Assembly: GCA_963721115.1 (NCBI GenBank)
Contig: CAVRIA010000004.1
Span: forward strand, 248,001-312,000
Origin: CAVRIA01 sp963721115
GTDB taxonomy: Bacteria; Desulfobacterota; Binatia; HRBIN30; CADEER01
Direction: 5' to 3'
Length of the DNA stretch: 64,000 bases
Part shown: piece after piece, positions 27,307-34,508 of the stretch
Numbering within the stretch: position 1 is the first letter of the stretch
Layout of the letters: each line of letters begins with the position of its first letter
Translations under genes and position numbers: made by a program
The notes under the pieces: generated by a model
Told to the model about the DNA's origin: nothing
Database searches by the model: none
What the model saw: only the letters and a program-made list of their open reading frames with translations

Positions 27307-28224
27307 TTACGCTCCCGCCGCTGCCGCGCCGTTCAGGCGCTCCTTCACCAGACGCGGAATGTCGCCGATCTCTTCCGCGACGGAGATCCCGGCCTCCCTC
27401 ATCCGGCGGATCTTGTCCGCAGGCGAATCCAGCTTCTTTTCGACGATGGTGCCGGCGTGTCCGAAGCTCATCCCCGGCATGTCGTCCATGAACCGGCCGG
27501 CGACGAAGGCCACGATCGGCAGTCGGCTCTTGTTCTTCTTGGCCCACTGGGCCAGCTCCGCTTCCGACGAGCCGCCGGGCTCGGAGTAGATCACGACCGC
27601 CTTGGTGTCCGCATCCTTCTCGAACAGCGGCATGAGCTCGGCGTACGTCGAGCCGATGACCGGGTCGCCGCCGATGGAGATCGCGGTGCTCTCGCCGAGG
27701 CCCGCCGCCGAGAGGGCGTTGCAGATCTCGGTCGTCATTCCGCCCGAGCGGGACATGACGCCGACGATGCCCGGCTTGAACGCCTTGCGGCAGTCGACGG
27801 CCGGCCCGCCGAGGCTGCCGAAGCGGCACACGTCGGGAATGATGAGCCCGAGACAGTTCGGTCCGATGACCCGCGCGCCGTGCAGGCTGGCGTACTCGAT
27901 GACCTGCGAGGCGTCTCGGCGCGGAATGCCCTCGGTGATGATGATCAGCTCCTTGATGCCGGCGTCGATCGCCTCGAAGGCGGCGTCGGGGGCGAAGGCG
28001 AGCGGCACCGTGATGACCGTGCCGTCCACCCGCTTCGTCGAGGTGATCTCGCGCACCGTGTCGTAGACCGGAACGCCGTAGACTTCCCTGCCGCCCTTGC
28101 CGGGCGTGACGCCGCCGATGATCTTGGAGCCGTACTCGAGGCACTCGCGGGTGAAGTTCAGCGCCTCGCGCCCGGTGATGCCCTGTACGATGAACTGGAA
28201 ATCCTTGTGAACGATGACGCCCAT
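27307..28224 (-). CDS. Succinyl-CoA synthetase alpha-subunit-type CoA ligase
   Basis: 305 residues. CoA-binding Rossmann part (VQGITGREALNFTRECLEYG), then ligase domain with phosphorylated H256 in FGHAGTIVEKK. Forms an acyl-CoA with ATP or GTP together with the adjacent beta subunit. The alpha/beta pair could be succinate-CoA or malate-CoA (MtkAB-like) ligase. The distant CitE/malyl-CoA-lyase-type genes at 58-60 kb make malyl-CoA chemistry worth considering. Confidence 0.88.
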   Translation of the reverse strand: MGVIVHKDFQFIVQGITGREALNFTRECLEYGSKIIGGVTPGKGGREVYGVPVYDTVREITSTKRVDGTVITVPLAFAPDAAFEAIDAGIKELIIITEGIPRRDASQVIEYASLHGARVIGPNCLGLIIPDVCRFGSLGGPAVDCRKAFKPGIVGVMSRSGGMTTEICNALSAAGLGESTAISIGGDPVIGSTYAELMPLFEKDADTKAVVIYSEPGGSSEAELAQWAKKNKSRLPIVAFVAGRFMDDMPGMSFGHAGTIVEKKLDSPADKIRRMREAGISVAEEIGDIPRLVKERLNGAAAAGA

Positions 28225-28234
28225 GGCGGTCCCC

Positions 28235-29434
28235 TCAGCGCCCGATCTTCTCGACCGCGCGTTTCGCCGCCTCGCTGATCGAGACGGAGCGGTCGCAGTA
28301 GTCGACGCCGTATTTCTTCAGGATCTTGAACGCGTCCGCCTCCCACGCTCCGGGAACGCGGAAGATGGCGATCTTCTCGGCCGGGTCGAACCCCAGATCG
28401 ATGATGCCCTTGATCACGCCGCGCGCCACCAGGTCGGCGCGCGTGTTGGAGACCACGTTCGACATGACCGCGATCTTCTCGACCCCCGGCTTGGAGAGAA
28501 CCAGCTTGGTCAGCCGTTCCGCCTTCTTCACGCTCGGGTTGCCGCCGATCGCGGCGTAGTTCGCCGGCCGGCCGCCGCGCTTTCTCACCGCGTCGGTGAG
28601 CGTGAGCGAGCCGCCCCCGGCGCCGATCACCAGGCCGATGTTGCCGTCGAACTCGACCACCGGGCCGACGATGCCGCGCGGGTCCTCGTCGTCGATCCGC
28701 TTTCCCTCGATCTCGAACGCCGTCGGCTCGCGCACGGCGCGAGTGTCCTCCGGCTGGATGCCGAGCTCTTGGAGGATCGCCTTCTGGCGCGCGCGGCCCT
28801 CGACCTCCATGTCGAAGAAGCAGTCCAGTGCCACGAACTTGCCGTCCTCGAGCTTGGCGACGGCCGAGAGGTCCGCCTGGGTGAGGTCGTACTGCAGGAA
28901 CAGACGCGCCACGCGCGAGACGATGCCCGTCAGGCGCGTGAGATCCGAGCCCGTGATACCCAGCGCCGCGACCAGCTCCTTCGCCGTGTAGTCGGAGAAC
29001 GGGAACAGCGCCGAGAAGTGCCGCCGGGCGACGCGGTCGGGGTGCTTCTCGGCGATCTCCTCCATGTTCCCCGCCATGTTGCTGGCCATCATCACCGGCA
29101 GCTTGCGCGTTCCGTCGTACGTGAACGCGAAGCTGTACTCGGCGGCGGCGGGCGGCCTCTTCTCGACCAGGATTCCCTTCGGCTTGCGGCCGCCGTCCTC
29201 CAGTTGGAGGAGTTGCTCGGCCGCCTTCCTCGCCTCGGCGGGGCTGCCTGCGATCTTCACCGCGCCCGCCTTCAGGGCGCCGGGCGACAGCACCTGGGCC
29301 TTCACGGCGACGGGACAGCCCAGATCGGAAGCGAGCTTTTCCGCTTCCGCCGCCGTCTGCGCGACCCCGCTTTGCGGGGTGGGCACGCCGTGTTTCGCGA
29401 GCACCCGTTTCGACTCGAATTCGTAAAAGCGCAT
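28235..29434 (-). CDS. Succinyl-CoA synthetase beta-subunit-type (ATP-grasp) CoA ligase
   Basis: 399 residues. ATP-grasp fold: N-terminal YEFESKRVLAKHGVPTP, PVAVKAQVLSPG (nucleotide-binding Lys), LFLQYDLTQADLSAVAKLEDGKFVALDCFFDMEVEG (metal site), NIGLVIGAGGGSLTLTDAV (CoA-ligase loop). First gene of a three-gene unit with the alpha subunit (10 bp gap) and ferredoxin. The segment SNMAGNMEEIAEKHPD replaces the usual GGVEIEEVA and may mark a non-succinate substrate. Confidence 0.87.
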   Translation of the reverse strand: MRFYEFESKRVLAKHGVPTPQSGVAQTAAEAEKLASDLGCPVAVKAQVLSPGALKAGAVKIAGSPAEARKAAEQLLQLEDGGRKPKGILVEKRPPAAAEYSFAFTYDGTRKLPVMMASNMAGNMEEIAEKHPDRVARRHFSALFPFSDYTAKELVAALGITGSDLTRLTGIVSRVARLFLQYDLTQADLSAVAKLEDGKFVALDCFFDMEVEGRARQKAILQELGIQPEDTRAVREPTAFEIEGKRIDDEDPRGIVGPVVEFDGNIGLVIGAGGGSLTLTDAVRKRGGRPANYAAIGGNPSVKKAERLTKLVLSKPGVEKIAVMSNVVSNTRADLVARGVIKGIIDLGFDPAEKIAIFRVPGAWEADAFKILKKYGVDYCDRSVSISEAAKRAVEKIGR

Positions 29435-29611
29435 TTCAGACGAACCCCTTCCTCTGCCTGGGACGCCGCTATCGGAATGAGTGATGAGGCCTCCGCATAT
29501 CGGTTTCCGAAAACGAATTCAACGCACCGGAGCGGGAACTGTCCGGAGTCAGGACACTTGCGAGACTTCGCCTGGGGCACTCAGTACGGAATTCCACAAT
29601 TCCGGTGACGT

Positions 29612-29803
29612 AGTTATTCCTCTCCCCGATGAGACTGTCGATTTTCTCCTGGCGAGGGAAGCGACTCCTACTTCCCCCTTTGGAAAAGGGGGATTGAGGG
29701 GGATTTGTCCGAACGAATCCATCTCAAAATCCCCCCTGACCCCCCTTTTCCAAAGGGGGGAATCTCGACCCTCGAGAAAATCGACAGACTCCGATGGGAG
29801 AGG
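29612..29803 (-). repeat. MITE/REP-like palindromic element, copy 2
   Basis: Same nested palindrome as 22002-22200 in inverted orientation (TIR GACTGTCGATTTTCTC; inner CCCCCTTTGGAAAAGGGGG). No clear target duplication is visible on either side. With copy 1 it brackets the 22.2-29.6 kb block. Confidence 0.85.
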
Positions 29804-29885
29804 ATTGAGGTGGGATTTGATGGCGCCGCAGGCCACAATCGTTGTTGGTGGCTCAGCGTCGCCTGCATCGCGATGTTCGAACCGC

Positions 29886-30066
29886 TCACCCCTCGTGAGA
29901 AAGACCGAGCGCATCAATCACGACTCGCGTGACGTCCGACCATCTGCCGTCGGGCAATCGGGCCAGTAATGGTCCGAGCTCTTCGCGGCGTACCGAGCGT
30001 ATCCACTCGGGTTTGAGAACGCACATACCAGGCAAACCATCGTCGGGTATCGCCTCGTTCGATCAC
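29886..30066 (-). pseudogene. MazF/PemK-type toxin remnant with internal deletion
   Basis: The GTG at 30066 overlaps the antitoxin stop (GTGA) and opens VIERGDTRRWFAW, the start of a PemK/MazF toxin. The next frame then reads CVLKPEWIRSV, REELGPLLARLPDG, WSDVTRVVIDALGL to a TGA at 29886, which is the C-terminal end of the family. About 55-60 central residues are missing and the two ends are joined out of frame. Non-functional. Confidence 0.6.
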
Positions 30067-30218
30067 GGCCAACCGTTGGCGTCATCTTCGATGGGGCCTT
30101 GCGGCCCCGACTCGAACCATTGGCGCCAAGCCGCGGCCTGTTCGGTAGGCGACAGCACTCTCTCGTCTTCGAGGACATCGAGTCGTACGCGAACGCGCTT
30201 GCCATCCAGACCCGGCAC
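30063..30218 (-). CDS. Probable antitoxin (51 residues)
   Basis: GTG 30218 follows AGGAGG at ideal spacing. The acidic, Trp-containing sequence (KRVRVRLDVLEDERVLSPTEQ, AAAWRQWFESGPQGP) and its four-base overlap with the toxin remnant mark it as the antitoxin of a decayed pair. Family not identified. Confidence 0.5.
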   Translation of the reverse strand: MPGLDGKRVRVRLDVLEDERVLSPTEQAAAWRQWFESGPQGPIEDDANGWP

Positions 30219-30279
30219 GGAGTCCTCCTACTCGACCTGCTTTCCGTGGACAATTCCGCGAGTCTCCATCGAAGGTACG

Positions 30280-30405
30280 CTAGACCTGCTCGGTGGCCTT
30301 CAGCGTAAGCGGCGACAGCTCCTTGTTGCGTTGGACGGAGGCGACCCTCTGTTGCGCCTCGGCGAACGCCGCGACCGACCTGGCAATGCCCGCGTAGATG
30401 CTCTC
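30280..30405 (-). pseudogene. 5'-truncated small gene remnant
   Basis: A coding-like frame (IYAGIARSVAAFAEAQQRV, NKELSPLTLKATEQV, stop at 30280) has no start codon: an in-frame TAA lies just upstream and the 42-bp palindrome follows. It is the C-terminal end of an unidentified small protein cut off at the palindrome. Confidence 0.4.
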
Positions 30406-30427
30406 TTACGCCGGCAGCAGAGAGGTG

Positions 30428-30469
30428 ACCTACATCTGGTGTAGGTGAACACCTACACCAGATGTAGGT
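30428..30469. repeat. Perfect 42-bp palindrome with nested dyads
   Basis: Two exact 20-base arms (ACCTACATCTGGTGTAGGTG and its reverse complement) separated by AA. Each arm is itself a smaller dyad, ACCTACA-TCTGG-TGTAGGT, so the site holds four half-sites. It lies at the left edge of the integron region, 5' of the truncated remnant. Confidence 0.9.
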
Positions 30470-30635
30470 GCAGAGCCTTGTTTGCGCCCCGGCAGCAACC
30501 GAACGGCACTCGTTCGACGCCTGCATCGGGCCCGCGGCGAGCTCCGAAACGTCCTACATCCTCTGCAGGAGCATTTTCTGCACAAAAAAGCGTCATGCAG
30601 CCTCTGTAAGGGCTGACGCATAAGTTTCAAATTCC
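30470..30635. other. Non-coding spacer upstream of the integrase repeats
   Basis: No gene seen. It contains scattered GCAGCCTCTG and GACGCATAAG words that recur in the 82-bp repeats to the right, so it may hold a degenerate extra repeat unit. Confidence 0.4.
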
Positions 30636-30800
30636 CTGCAGCCTCTGCATGGAGTGGGGAACTTATGCGTCGACCCTCGCAGCGTTGTTTTGACGCTGCG
30701 CATAAGTTCCGCAGTCGCTGCAGCCTCTGCACGGGATTAGAAGCTTATGCGTGGGCCTTTGCAGCGTTGTTTTGACGCTCCGCACGACTTCTGGAGGCGT
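30636..30800 (+). repeat. Two tandem 82-bp units upstream of the integron integrase
   Basis: CTGCAGCCTCTGCA begins at 30636 and again at 30718; both units carry CTTATGCG and GCAGCGTTGTTTTGACGCT. In the first unit ACTTATGCG/CGCATAAGT and CGCAGCGT/ACGCTGCG make a two-step hairpin. The dyads recall folded recombination sites, but consensus R boxes are not convincing. Confidence 0.65.
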
Positions 30801-32062
30801 TGCAGGCTTCGTCGGTCCACCCGCACCCCCGGGCACCGAAGGGAACGATCGCCAGGCGACGAGCTGGCGTCCGATCTGCTCGCGAGATCTCGCTGGGCTT
30901 CCTCGACGAGGACACCCCGCCCGACCTGCAGAGAATCCTCGCGCGACTCGTCCCGGTACCGGTCATCCACGAACCGGCGGAACCGTACGAGCCGGCGGCC
31001 AAGCCACGGCTCCTGGATCAGGTGCGTCACGCAATCCGAGTGCGCCACTACAGCCATCGGACCGAGGAAGCGTACATCGGTTGGATCCGCCGCTACATCC
31101 TGTTCCACGGCAAGCGCCATCCGGAAGAAATGGGCAAGCCGGAAATCGAGCAATTCCTGACCGCACTGGCGGTCAAACGGCGCGTCGCCGCCTCGACGCA
31201 GAATCAGGCCCTGGCGGGTATCCTCTTCCTTTACAAAGACGTCCTCGGCAAGGACCCCGGCTGGCTGGACGATGTCGTTCGAGCGAAGCGGCCGCAGCGC
31301 TTGCCGGTCGTGCTCACTCGGCCGGAGGTCGAGGCGCTGCTGAGTGCGCTTGACGGAGTTTCCTGGATCATGGCAATGCTGCTCTACGGTTCGGGTCTTC
31401 GATTGATGGAGTGCTTGCGCCTTAGAGTCAAAGACATCGAGTTCACGAGGCACGAGATCCTCGTTCGCGAGGGTAAGGGGAACAAGGACCGCGTCACCAT
31501 GCTGCCGGGTGCTGTCGAAGATCCCCTCCGAGTCCATCTGGATCGCGTACGCGTTGTCCACGAACGCGACCTGAAGTCGGGATTCGGCCGCGTGCAGTTG
31601 CCGGACGCCTTGGCGCGCAAGTATCCCAACGCCCATCGCGAATGGAGTTGGCAGTGGGTCTTCCCCGCATCACGGATCTGCGCCCCGCCGCTGAAGCTTC
31701 GGAGCGCAGGCGGCCGCGACCCGCGCTTCGGTCCGCCGCAGCGATTTCATCTCCACGAGTCGGTACTCCAACGCGCCGTTCACGATGCCGCACGGAAGGT
31801 TGGCATTGCCAAGCCGGTCGGCCCGCACACCTTGAGACATTGTTTCGCGACACATCTCCTCGAGACCGGCTACGACATCCGTACGGTCCAGGAGCTGCTT
31901 GGCCATCGCGACGTGAAGACGACGATGATCTACACGCACGTTTTGAACCGAGGCGGGCATGGCGTCCAGAGCCCAGCCGATCGACTGTCAACGCGATCCC
32001 CCGGCGTGCTAGGCCGCGCAGGTGAGCGGCGTAGCAATCCAGGCGGGGAGCAACCATCGTGA
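30800..32062 (+). CDS. intI: Integron integrase (IntI-type tyrosine recombinase)
   Basis: Recombines attC x attI to capture gene cassettes. SAM-like N-terminal domain (QVRHAIRVRHYSHRTEEAY, GWIRRYILFHGKRHPEEMG), catalytic domain with R in YGSGLRLMECLRLRV, HTLRHCFATHLLE, LLGHRDVKTTMIYTHV. The IntI-specific additional segment is present (DALARKYPNAHREWSWQWVFPAS), separating it from XerC/D. An 11-residue in-frame insert follows PASRIC (31680-31716). TTG 30800 is the first available start; the first 60 residues are uncertain. It reads in the same direction as the cassettes, its 3' end toward attI. Confidence 0.9.
   Translation: MQASSVHPHPRAPKGTIARRRAGVRSAREISLGFLDEDTPPDLQRILARLVPVPVIHEPAEPYEPAAKPRLLDQVRHAIRVRHYSHRTEEAYIGWIRRYILFHGKRHPEEMGKPEIEQFLTALAVKRRVAASTQNQALAGILFLYKDVLGKDPGWLDDVVRAKRPQRLPVVLTRPEVEALLSALDGVSWIMAMLLYGSGLRLMECLRLRVKDIEFTRHEILVREGKGNKDRVTMLPGAVEDPLRVHLDRVRVVHERDLKSGFGRVQLPDALARKYPNAHREWSWQWVFPASRICAPPLKLRSAGGRDPRFGPPQRFHLHESVLQRAVHDAARKVGIAKPVGPHTLRHCFATHLLETGYDIRTVQELLGHRDVKTTMIYTHVLNRGGHGVQSPADRLSTRSPGVLGRAGERRSNPGGEQPS
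31680..31716 (+). repeat. 37-bp sequence inserted in frame in intI
   Basis: Begins GCGCCCCGCCGCTGAAGCTT, core GAAGCTTC palindrome. It matches 38737-38773 at 36 of 37 positions. Here it adds APPLKLRSAGG within the IntI region that normally runs PASR-x-x-(x)DPR. No stop is introduced. Confidence 0.85.
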
Positions 32063-32279
32063 GCTAAGGGCTTGAGTTAGGAGGAGATACTTCGCCGTCA
32101 GAAGACCCACCGGAGGGATGCTATGCTGCGAAGTCTCGCGGGCTTCGCCTTTCCGCTCGAAACCGAGCAGATTCGGTCCGCTATGCCGCGCCCGTCAAGT
32201 CGGATAGCAATCCGAGCGAAAACCGAGAGACCCGGATGCAAGCGATTGATCCGTAAAGAGAATCGGACGCGAGTCGGAG

Positions 32280-32341
32280 CTGCCCCGAGAGATGCTATAC
32301 TGCGCGTTTACTAGGCTTCAGCAGGTCAATTATTGTTCGGC
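32280..32341 (+). other. attI-like site at the head of the cassette array
   Basis: The first cassette boundary is G^TTCGGC at 32335-32341, preceded by TCAGCAGGTCAATTATT and with no foldable attC to its left, as expected for attI. GATGCTAT-x-CTGCG occurs at 32117 and 32291, possible integrase-binding direct repeats. The 32063-32279 stretch between intI and here has no gene. Confidence 0.65.
32296..32301 (+). promoter_or_regulatory. Candidate -10 box of a cassette promoter
   Basis: TATACT within GATGCTATACTGCG, 64 bp before the first cassette start codon. No convincing -35 is seen at 17 bp, so this is tentative. Confidence 0.3.
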
Positions 32342-32359
32342 AGTGTTGTGCTTGCTGAA

Positions 32360-32776
32360 ATGCGCCGGTTTGCCACTCTGCTGCTCATCACCGTCTTCGC
32401 CGGATGTTCACCTGTATATTCGTTCCGGGTTCTCAACACTGATCAGGCCGTCTCCGCGCTTGACCCGATCAACAAGCGGGTTGATGGATTTCTCGCACAG
32501 GACGGCTTCGTGTCGCTGGGTCATAGCGATGTTGCAACCGGCGATATCGGGTGTGGTCGGGATGCACATGACCGCGCGACTTTCCAAAAGGAATGGCGTG
32601 ACACCAGTTGGTTGCCCTCTTACCACTGGGTCTGGGTGCACAGGTTTTCATGTGACGGCGACTGGTACCTCGTCATCGTCTCAAGTACGAACGCCGAGGC
32701 AGAAGCGTCAGAGCTAGAGAAGGCTCTCGTCGCAGAATTTTCCCCGGAGATCTCGTCCGGTATGATGGCGTGTTAA
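32360..32776 (+). CDS. Cassette 1: lipoprotein of unknown function
   Basis: 138 residues. Signal peptide and lipobox MRRFATLLLITVFAGC, then a compact Trp-rich domain (EWRDTSWLPSYHWVWVH). Start is ATG 32360, 24 bp inside the cassette. Unrecognised; it is followed by attC1. Confidence 0.7.
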   Translation: MRRFATLLLITVFAGCSPVYSFRVLNTDQAVSALDPINKRVDGFLAQDGFVSLGHSDVATGDIGCGRDAHDRATFQKEWRDTSWLPSYHWVWVHRFSCDGDWYLVIVSSTNAEAEASELEKALVAEFSPEISSGMMAC

Positions 32777-32852
32777 GAAGCGGTGCAGGATCCCGTTGGA
32801 ATGAGCAGCTTCCGTAACCGGAAAGCCGAACGTTGCGCTCCAGGGAGCGGAT

Positions 32853-32914
32853 GCCGAACAAAAGCGTTGCAGCCGACGCCGCGGAGCGGCGCTGTCTGAC
32901 TGCTCGCGTTCGGC
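32853..32914 (+). other. attC1
   Basis: R'' GCCGAAC (32853) and R' GTTCGGC (32908); the arms GCAGCCGACGCC...GCGGAGCGGCGC fold. The cassette start TTCGGC (32336) complements R''. Length 62 bp. Confidence 0.85.
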
Positions 32915-32942
32915 CTTGTGAGGGTCGATGATGATTCCGTCT

Positions 32943-33256
32943 TCAGGACACGTCGAGTGCGGACTTGATCGCCTGATTCAGCTCGGCGATCTTGTTGGCG
33001 TCGCACGCCCCCATGAGTCGTTTCAGGCGGTCTCGGGGGTCCGTCAGGAGGTTGTCCAGATTGGCGACGCAGCTGATCGGCAGTCCTTGGCGTCGGCCCA
33101 GCGTCACTTCAGTGGGAAGCTGTCGGACCGTTCACGTTACCAGGGCAACGACGATCCCACCAATGCTGTGGAGAACGGCGTCGCGTGTCAGGATCACGAC
33201 TGGCCGGCTACCGACGGGCGGCGGCAATTGGCCCACCAGACCTCCCCACGCTTCAC
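32943..33256 (-). pseudogene. Cassette 2: MazF/PemK toxin, broken
   Basis: GTG 33256 overlaps the antitoxin stop. VKRGEVWWAN opens the toxin; after a one-base loss near 33220 the frame reads LPPPVGSRPVVILTRDAV, then after an in-frame TGA replacing an expected Arg codon, TVRQLPTEVTLG, GLPISCVANLDNLLT, LMGACDANKIAELNQAI to 32943. The frameshift could be a sequencing error; the nonsense codon suggests decay. An endoribonuclease in its intact form. Confidence 0.7.
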
Positions 33257-33504
33257 GCCTTGTCGGCCTTCCAGACCGGTACGTCTGGCAGCTCACCCAA
33301 CACGGCTGCCTGTGTTTCCGCTACTTCGGACGGCTCGACGTCAGTGATGGCAACCGCCTCGAGGTACTGCCGGACAGCATCCTCGACGAGAGCCGATACG
33401 TCGCGTCCTTGGCTGGCCGCAACATCTCGTAACTGCTCTTCGATGCCCCTGGGAAGCTCGATGCTCACGGGCTCAAATGTACTCCGTGCTGTCCGTAGCT
33501 TCAA
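33253..33504 (-). CDS. Cassette 2: ribbon-helix-helix antitoxin
   Basis: 83 residues from TTG 33504 (GTG 33468 also possible). FEPVSIELPRGIEEQLRDVAASQGRDVSALVEDAVRQYL is the RHH DNA-binding fold, with an acidic C-terminal tail to wrap the toxin. Upstream partner of the MazF/PemK gene with GTGA overlap. The pair runs opposite to the array direction, so it must bring its own promoter. Confidence 0.75.
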   Translation of the reverse strand: MKLRTARSTFEPVSIELPRGIEEQLRDVAASQGRDVSALVEDAVRQYLEAVAITDVEPSEVAETQAAVLGELPDVPVWKADKA

Positions 33505-33522
33505 CCGCGAGTGGGCGGTCCG

Positions 33523-33618
33523 GCCGAACCAGCCGCTCGAACCGACGGCGGGCGGGAGCCGGTTCGTTGATTCGAAGCTGTCGTCGGCCCGCCGCGGTTC
33601 AGCGGCAAGGCGTTAGGG
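33523..33618 (+). other. attC2
   Basis: R'' GCCGAAC (33523), R' GTTAGGG (33612); 96 bp with complementary GGCGGGCGG/CCGCCG arms. R'' complements the cassette 2 start TTCGGC (32909). Confidence 0.8.
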
Positions 33619-33625
33619 AGGCTTG

Positions 33626-34110
33626 ATGACTCGTAGCACTGTCCTGGCGTTAGCGCTGATCGCGCGAGCGATGCCGGCGGCCTCGCTTGAGCCGCAACAG
33701 GCGTTCACTGTTTCAGTGTGCTACTCGGAAGTGCCTTCGTCCTCGTGCAGTCCCGTCGAAGCTCCATTCCATCACCCGGTTCTCGAGGGTCCGGTTCCCC
33801 AGACTGTTTCGCGGTCGGCAGAATTCGATGGCCTCATGAGCCATCAGTTTCACGATGTTCCTCCTGGGAACTACATCTTGAGAGAAGGCGGATGTAATCC
33901 GTTTGGCTGCTGGCTCGACACTGTGGTCGCGGTGATCGATGACGACGTCAGCATCAAGGTCAACCAAGTCGGCCCACTCCGAGACCGTCGGCTACCGCCA
34001 CGCCGACGCTTTCCCCGCCGTGTGCAGGCGACGACAACAACGACGGCCTTGTAACCATCGACGAACTGGTGCGTGCTGTCGCAAGCTCTCTGGAGGGTTG
34101 CCCGCAGTGA
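33626..34110 (+). CDS. Cassette 3: secreted protein with C-terminal dockerin-like motif (one frameshift)
   Basis: ATG 33626; signal peptide VLALALIARAMPAASLEP; a Cys-containing domain (VSVCYSEVPSSSC, GLMSHQFHDVPPGNYILREGGC). After a one-base shift near 33980 the frame gives ATATPTLSPPCAGDD, NNDGLVTIDELVRAVASSLE then GCPQ and TGA 34108-34110. The EF-hand and ending are the same style as in 5351-6697 and 12731-13678, so this cassette gene shares a lineage-typical module with non-integron genes. Confidence 0.7.
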
Positions 34111-34114
34111 AGCT

Positions 34115-34178
34115 CCCTAACAAACCGGTGCAGCCGACGCGGGCCTGCGGCCCGCGCGGCTGACCGCTGGCGTTGAAC
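34115..34178 (+). other. attC3
   Basis: R'' CCCTAAC (34115) exactly complements the cassette 3 start TTAGGG (33613); R' GTTGAAC (34172). Arms GCAGCCGACGCGGGC/GCCCGCGCGGCTG. This non-standard pair strongly supports the boundaries. Confidence 0.9.
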
Positions 34179-34216
34179 ATAGCGGCTGTCGCCGCAGATC
34201 GGCGAGAGGGAGGCAA

Positions 34217-34345
34217 GTGCCCACATTGAAGCAGCGGAACTCAACCGAGTTGGATCCCACCCCCGCGGGGGTGCGCCGCGTGGGACCGGCACCAGCCGAG
34301 TGCCGATGGGGCGGGGCGTCGGTCCCCGGCATCGGGGCGGCATGA
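34217..34345 (+). CDS. Cassette 4: possible 42-residue ORF
   Basis: GTG 34217 has GGGAGG four bases upstream and runs to TGA 34343. No family is recognisable (VPTLKQRNSTELDPTPAGVR). The rest of this roughly 297-bp cassette holds a CCCACCCCCGCGGGGGTG-type hairpin and no longer frame, so it may be a non-coding or regulatory cassette. Confidence 0.3.
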   Translation: MPTLKQRNSTELDPTPAGVRRVGPAPAECRWGGASVPGIGAA

Positions 34346-34381
34346 TGAAAAGCCCATAGTAATGATACGACCCGGCTCCGT

Positions 34382-34475
34382 GTCCAACTGCGTTTGGAGC
34401 CGGCGGCGGGTGGAAGCGGGCGAGAGGAAGGCAACTCGCCTGTTTCCGTCGCGGCTCAAACGCTAAACGTTCGGC
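34382..34475 (+). other. attC4
   Basis: R'' GTCCAAC (34382, one mismatch to the complement of cassette 4 start TTGAAC) and R' GTTCGGC (34469); 94 bp. Confidence 0.65.
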
Positions 34476-34508
34476 TGGCAGCAGCGTGAGCAGATCGATG
34501 AGGGTAAG

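Noticed and set aside
30800..32062. Prophage or XerC/D integrase
   Set aside because: The IntI-specific extra segment and the following attC array identify an integron integrase; no phage structural genes are present.
33581..33611. IS insertion in attC2
   Set aside because: The extra length is explained by a normal long attC with complementary arms.
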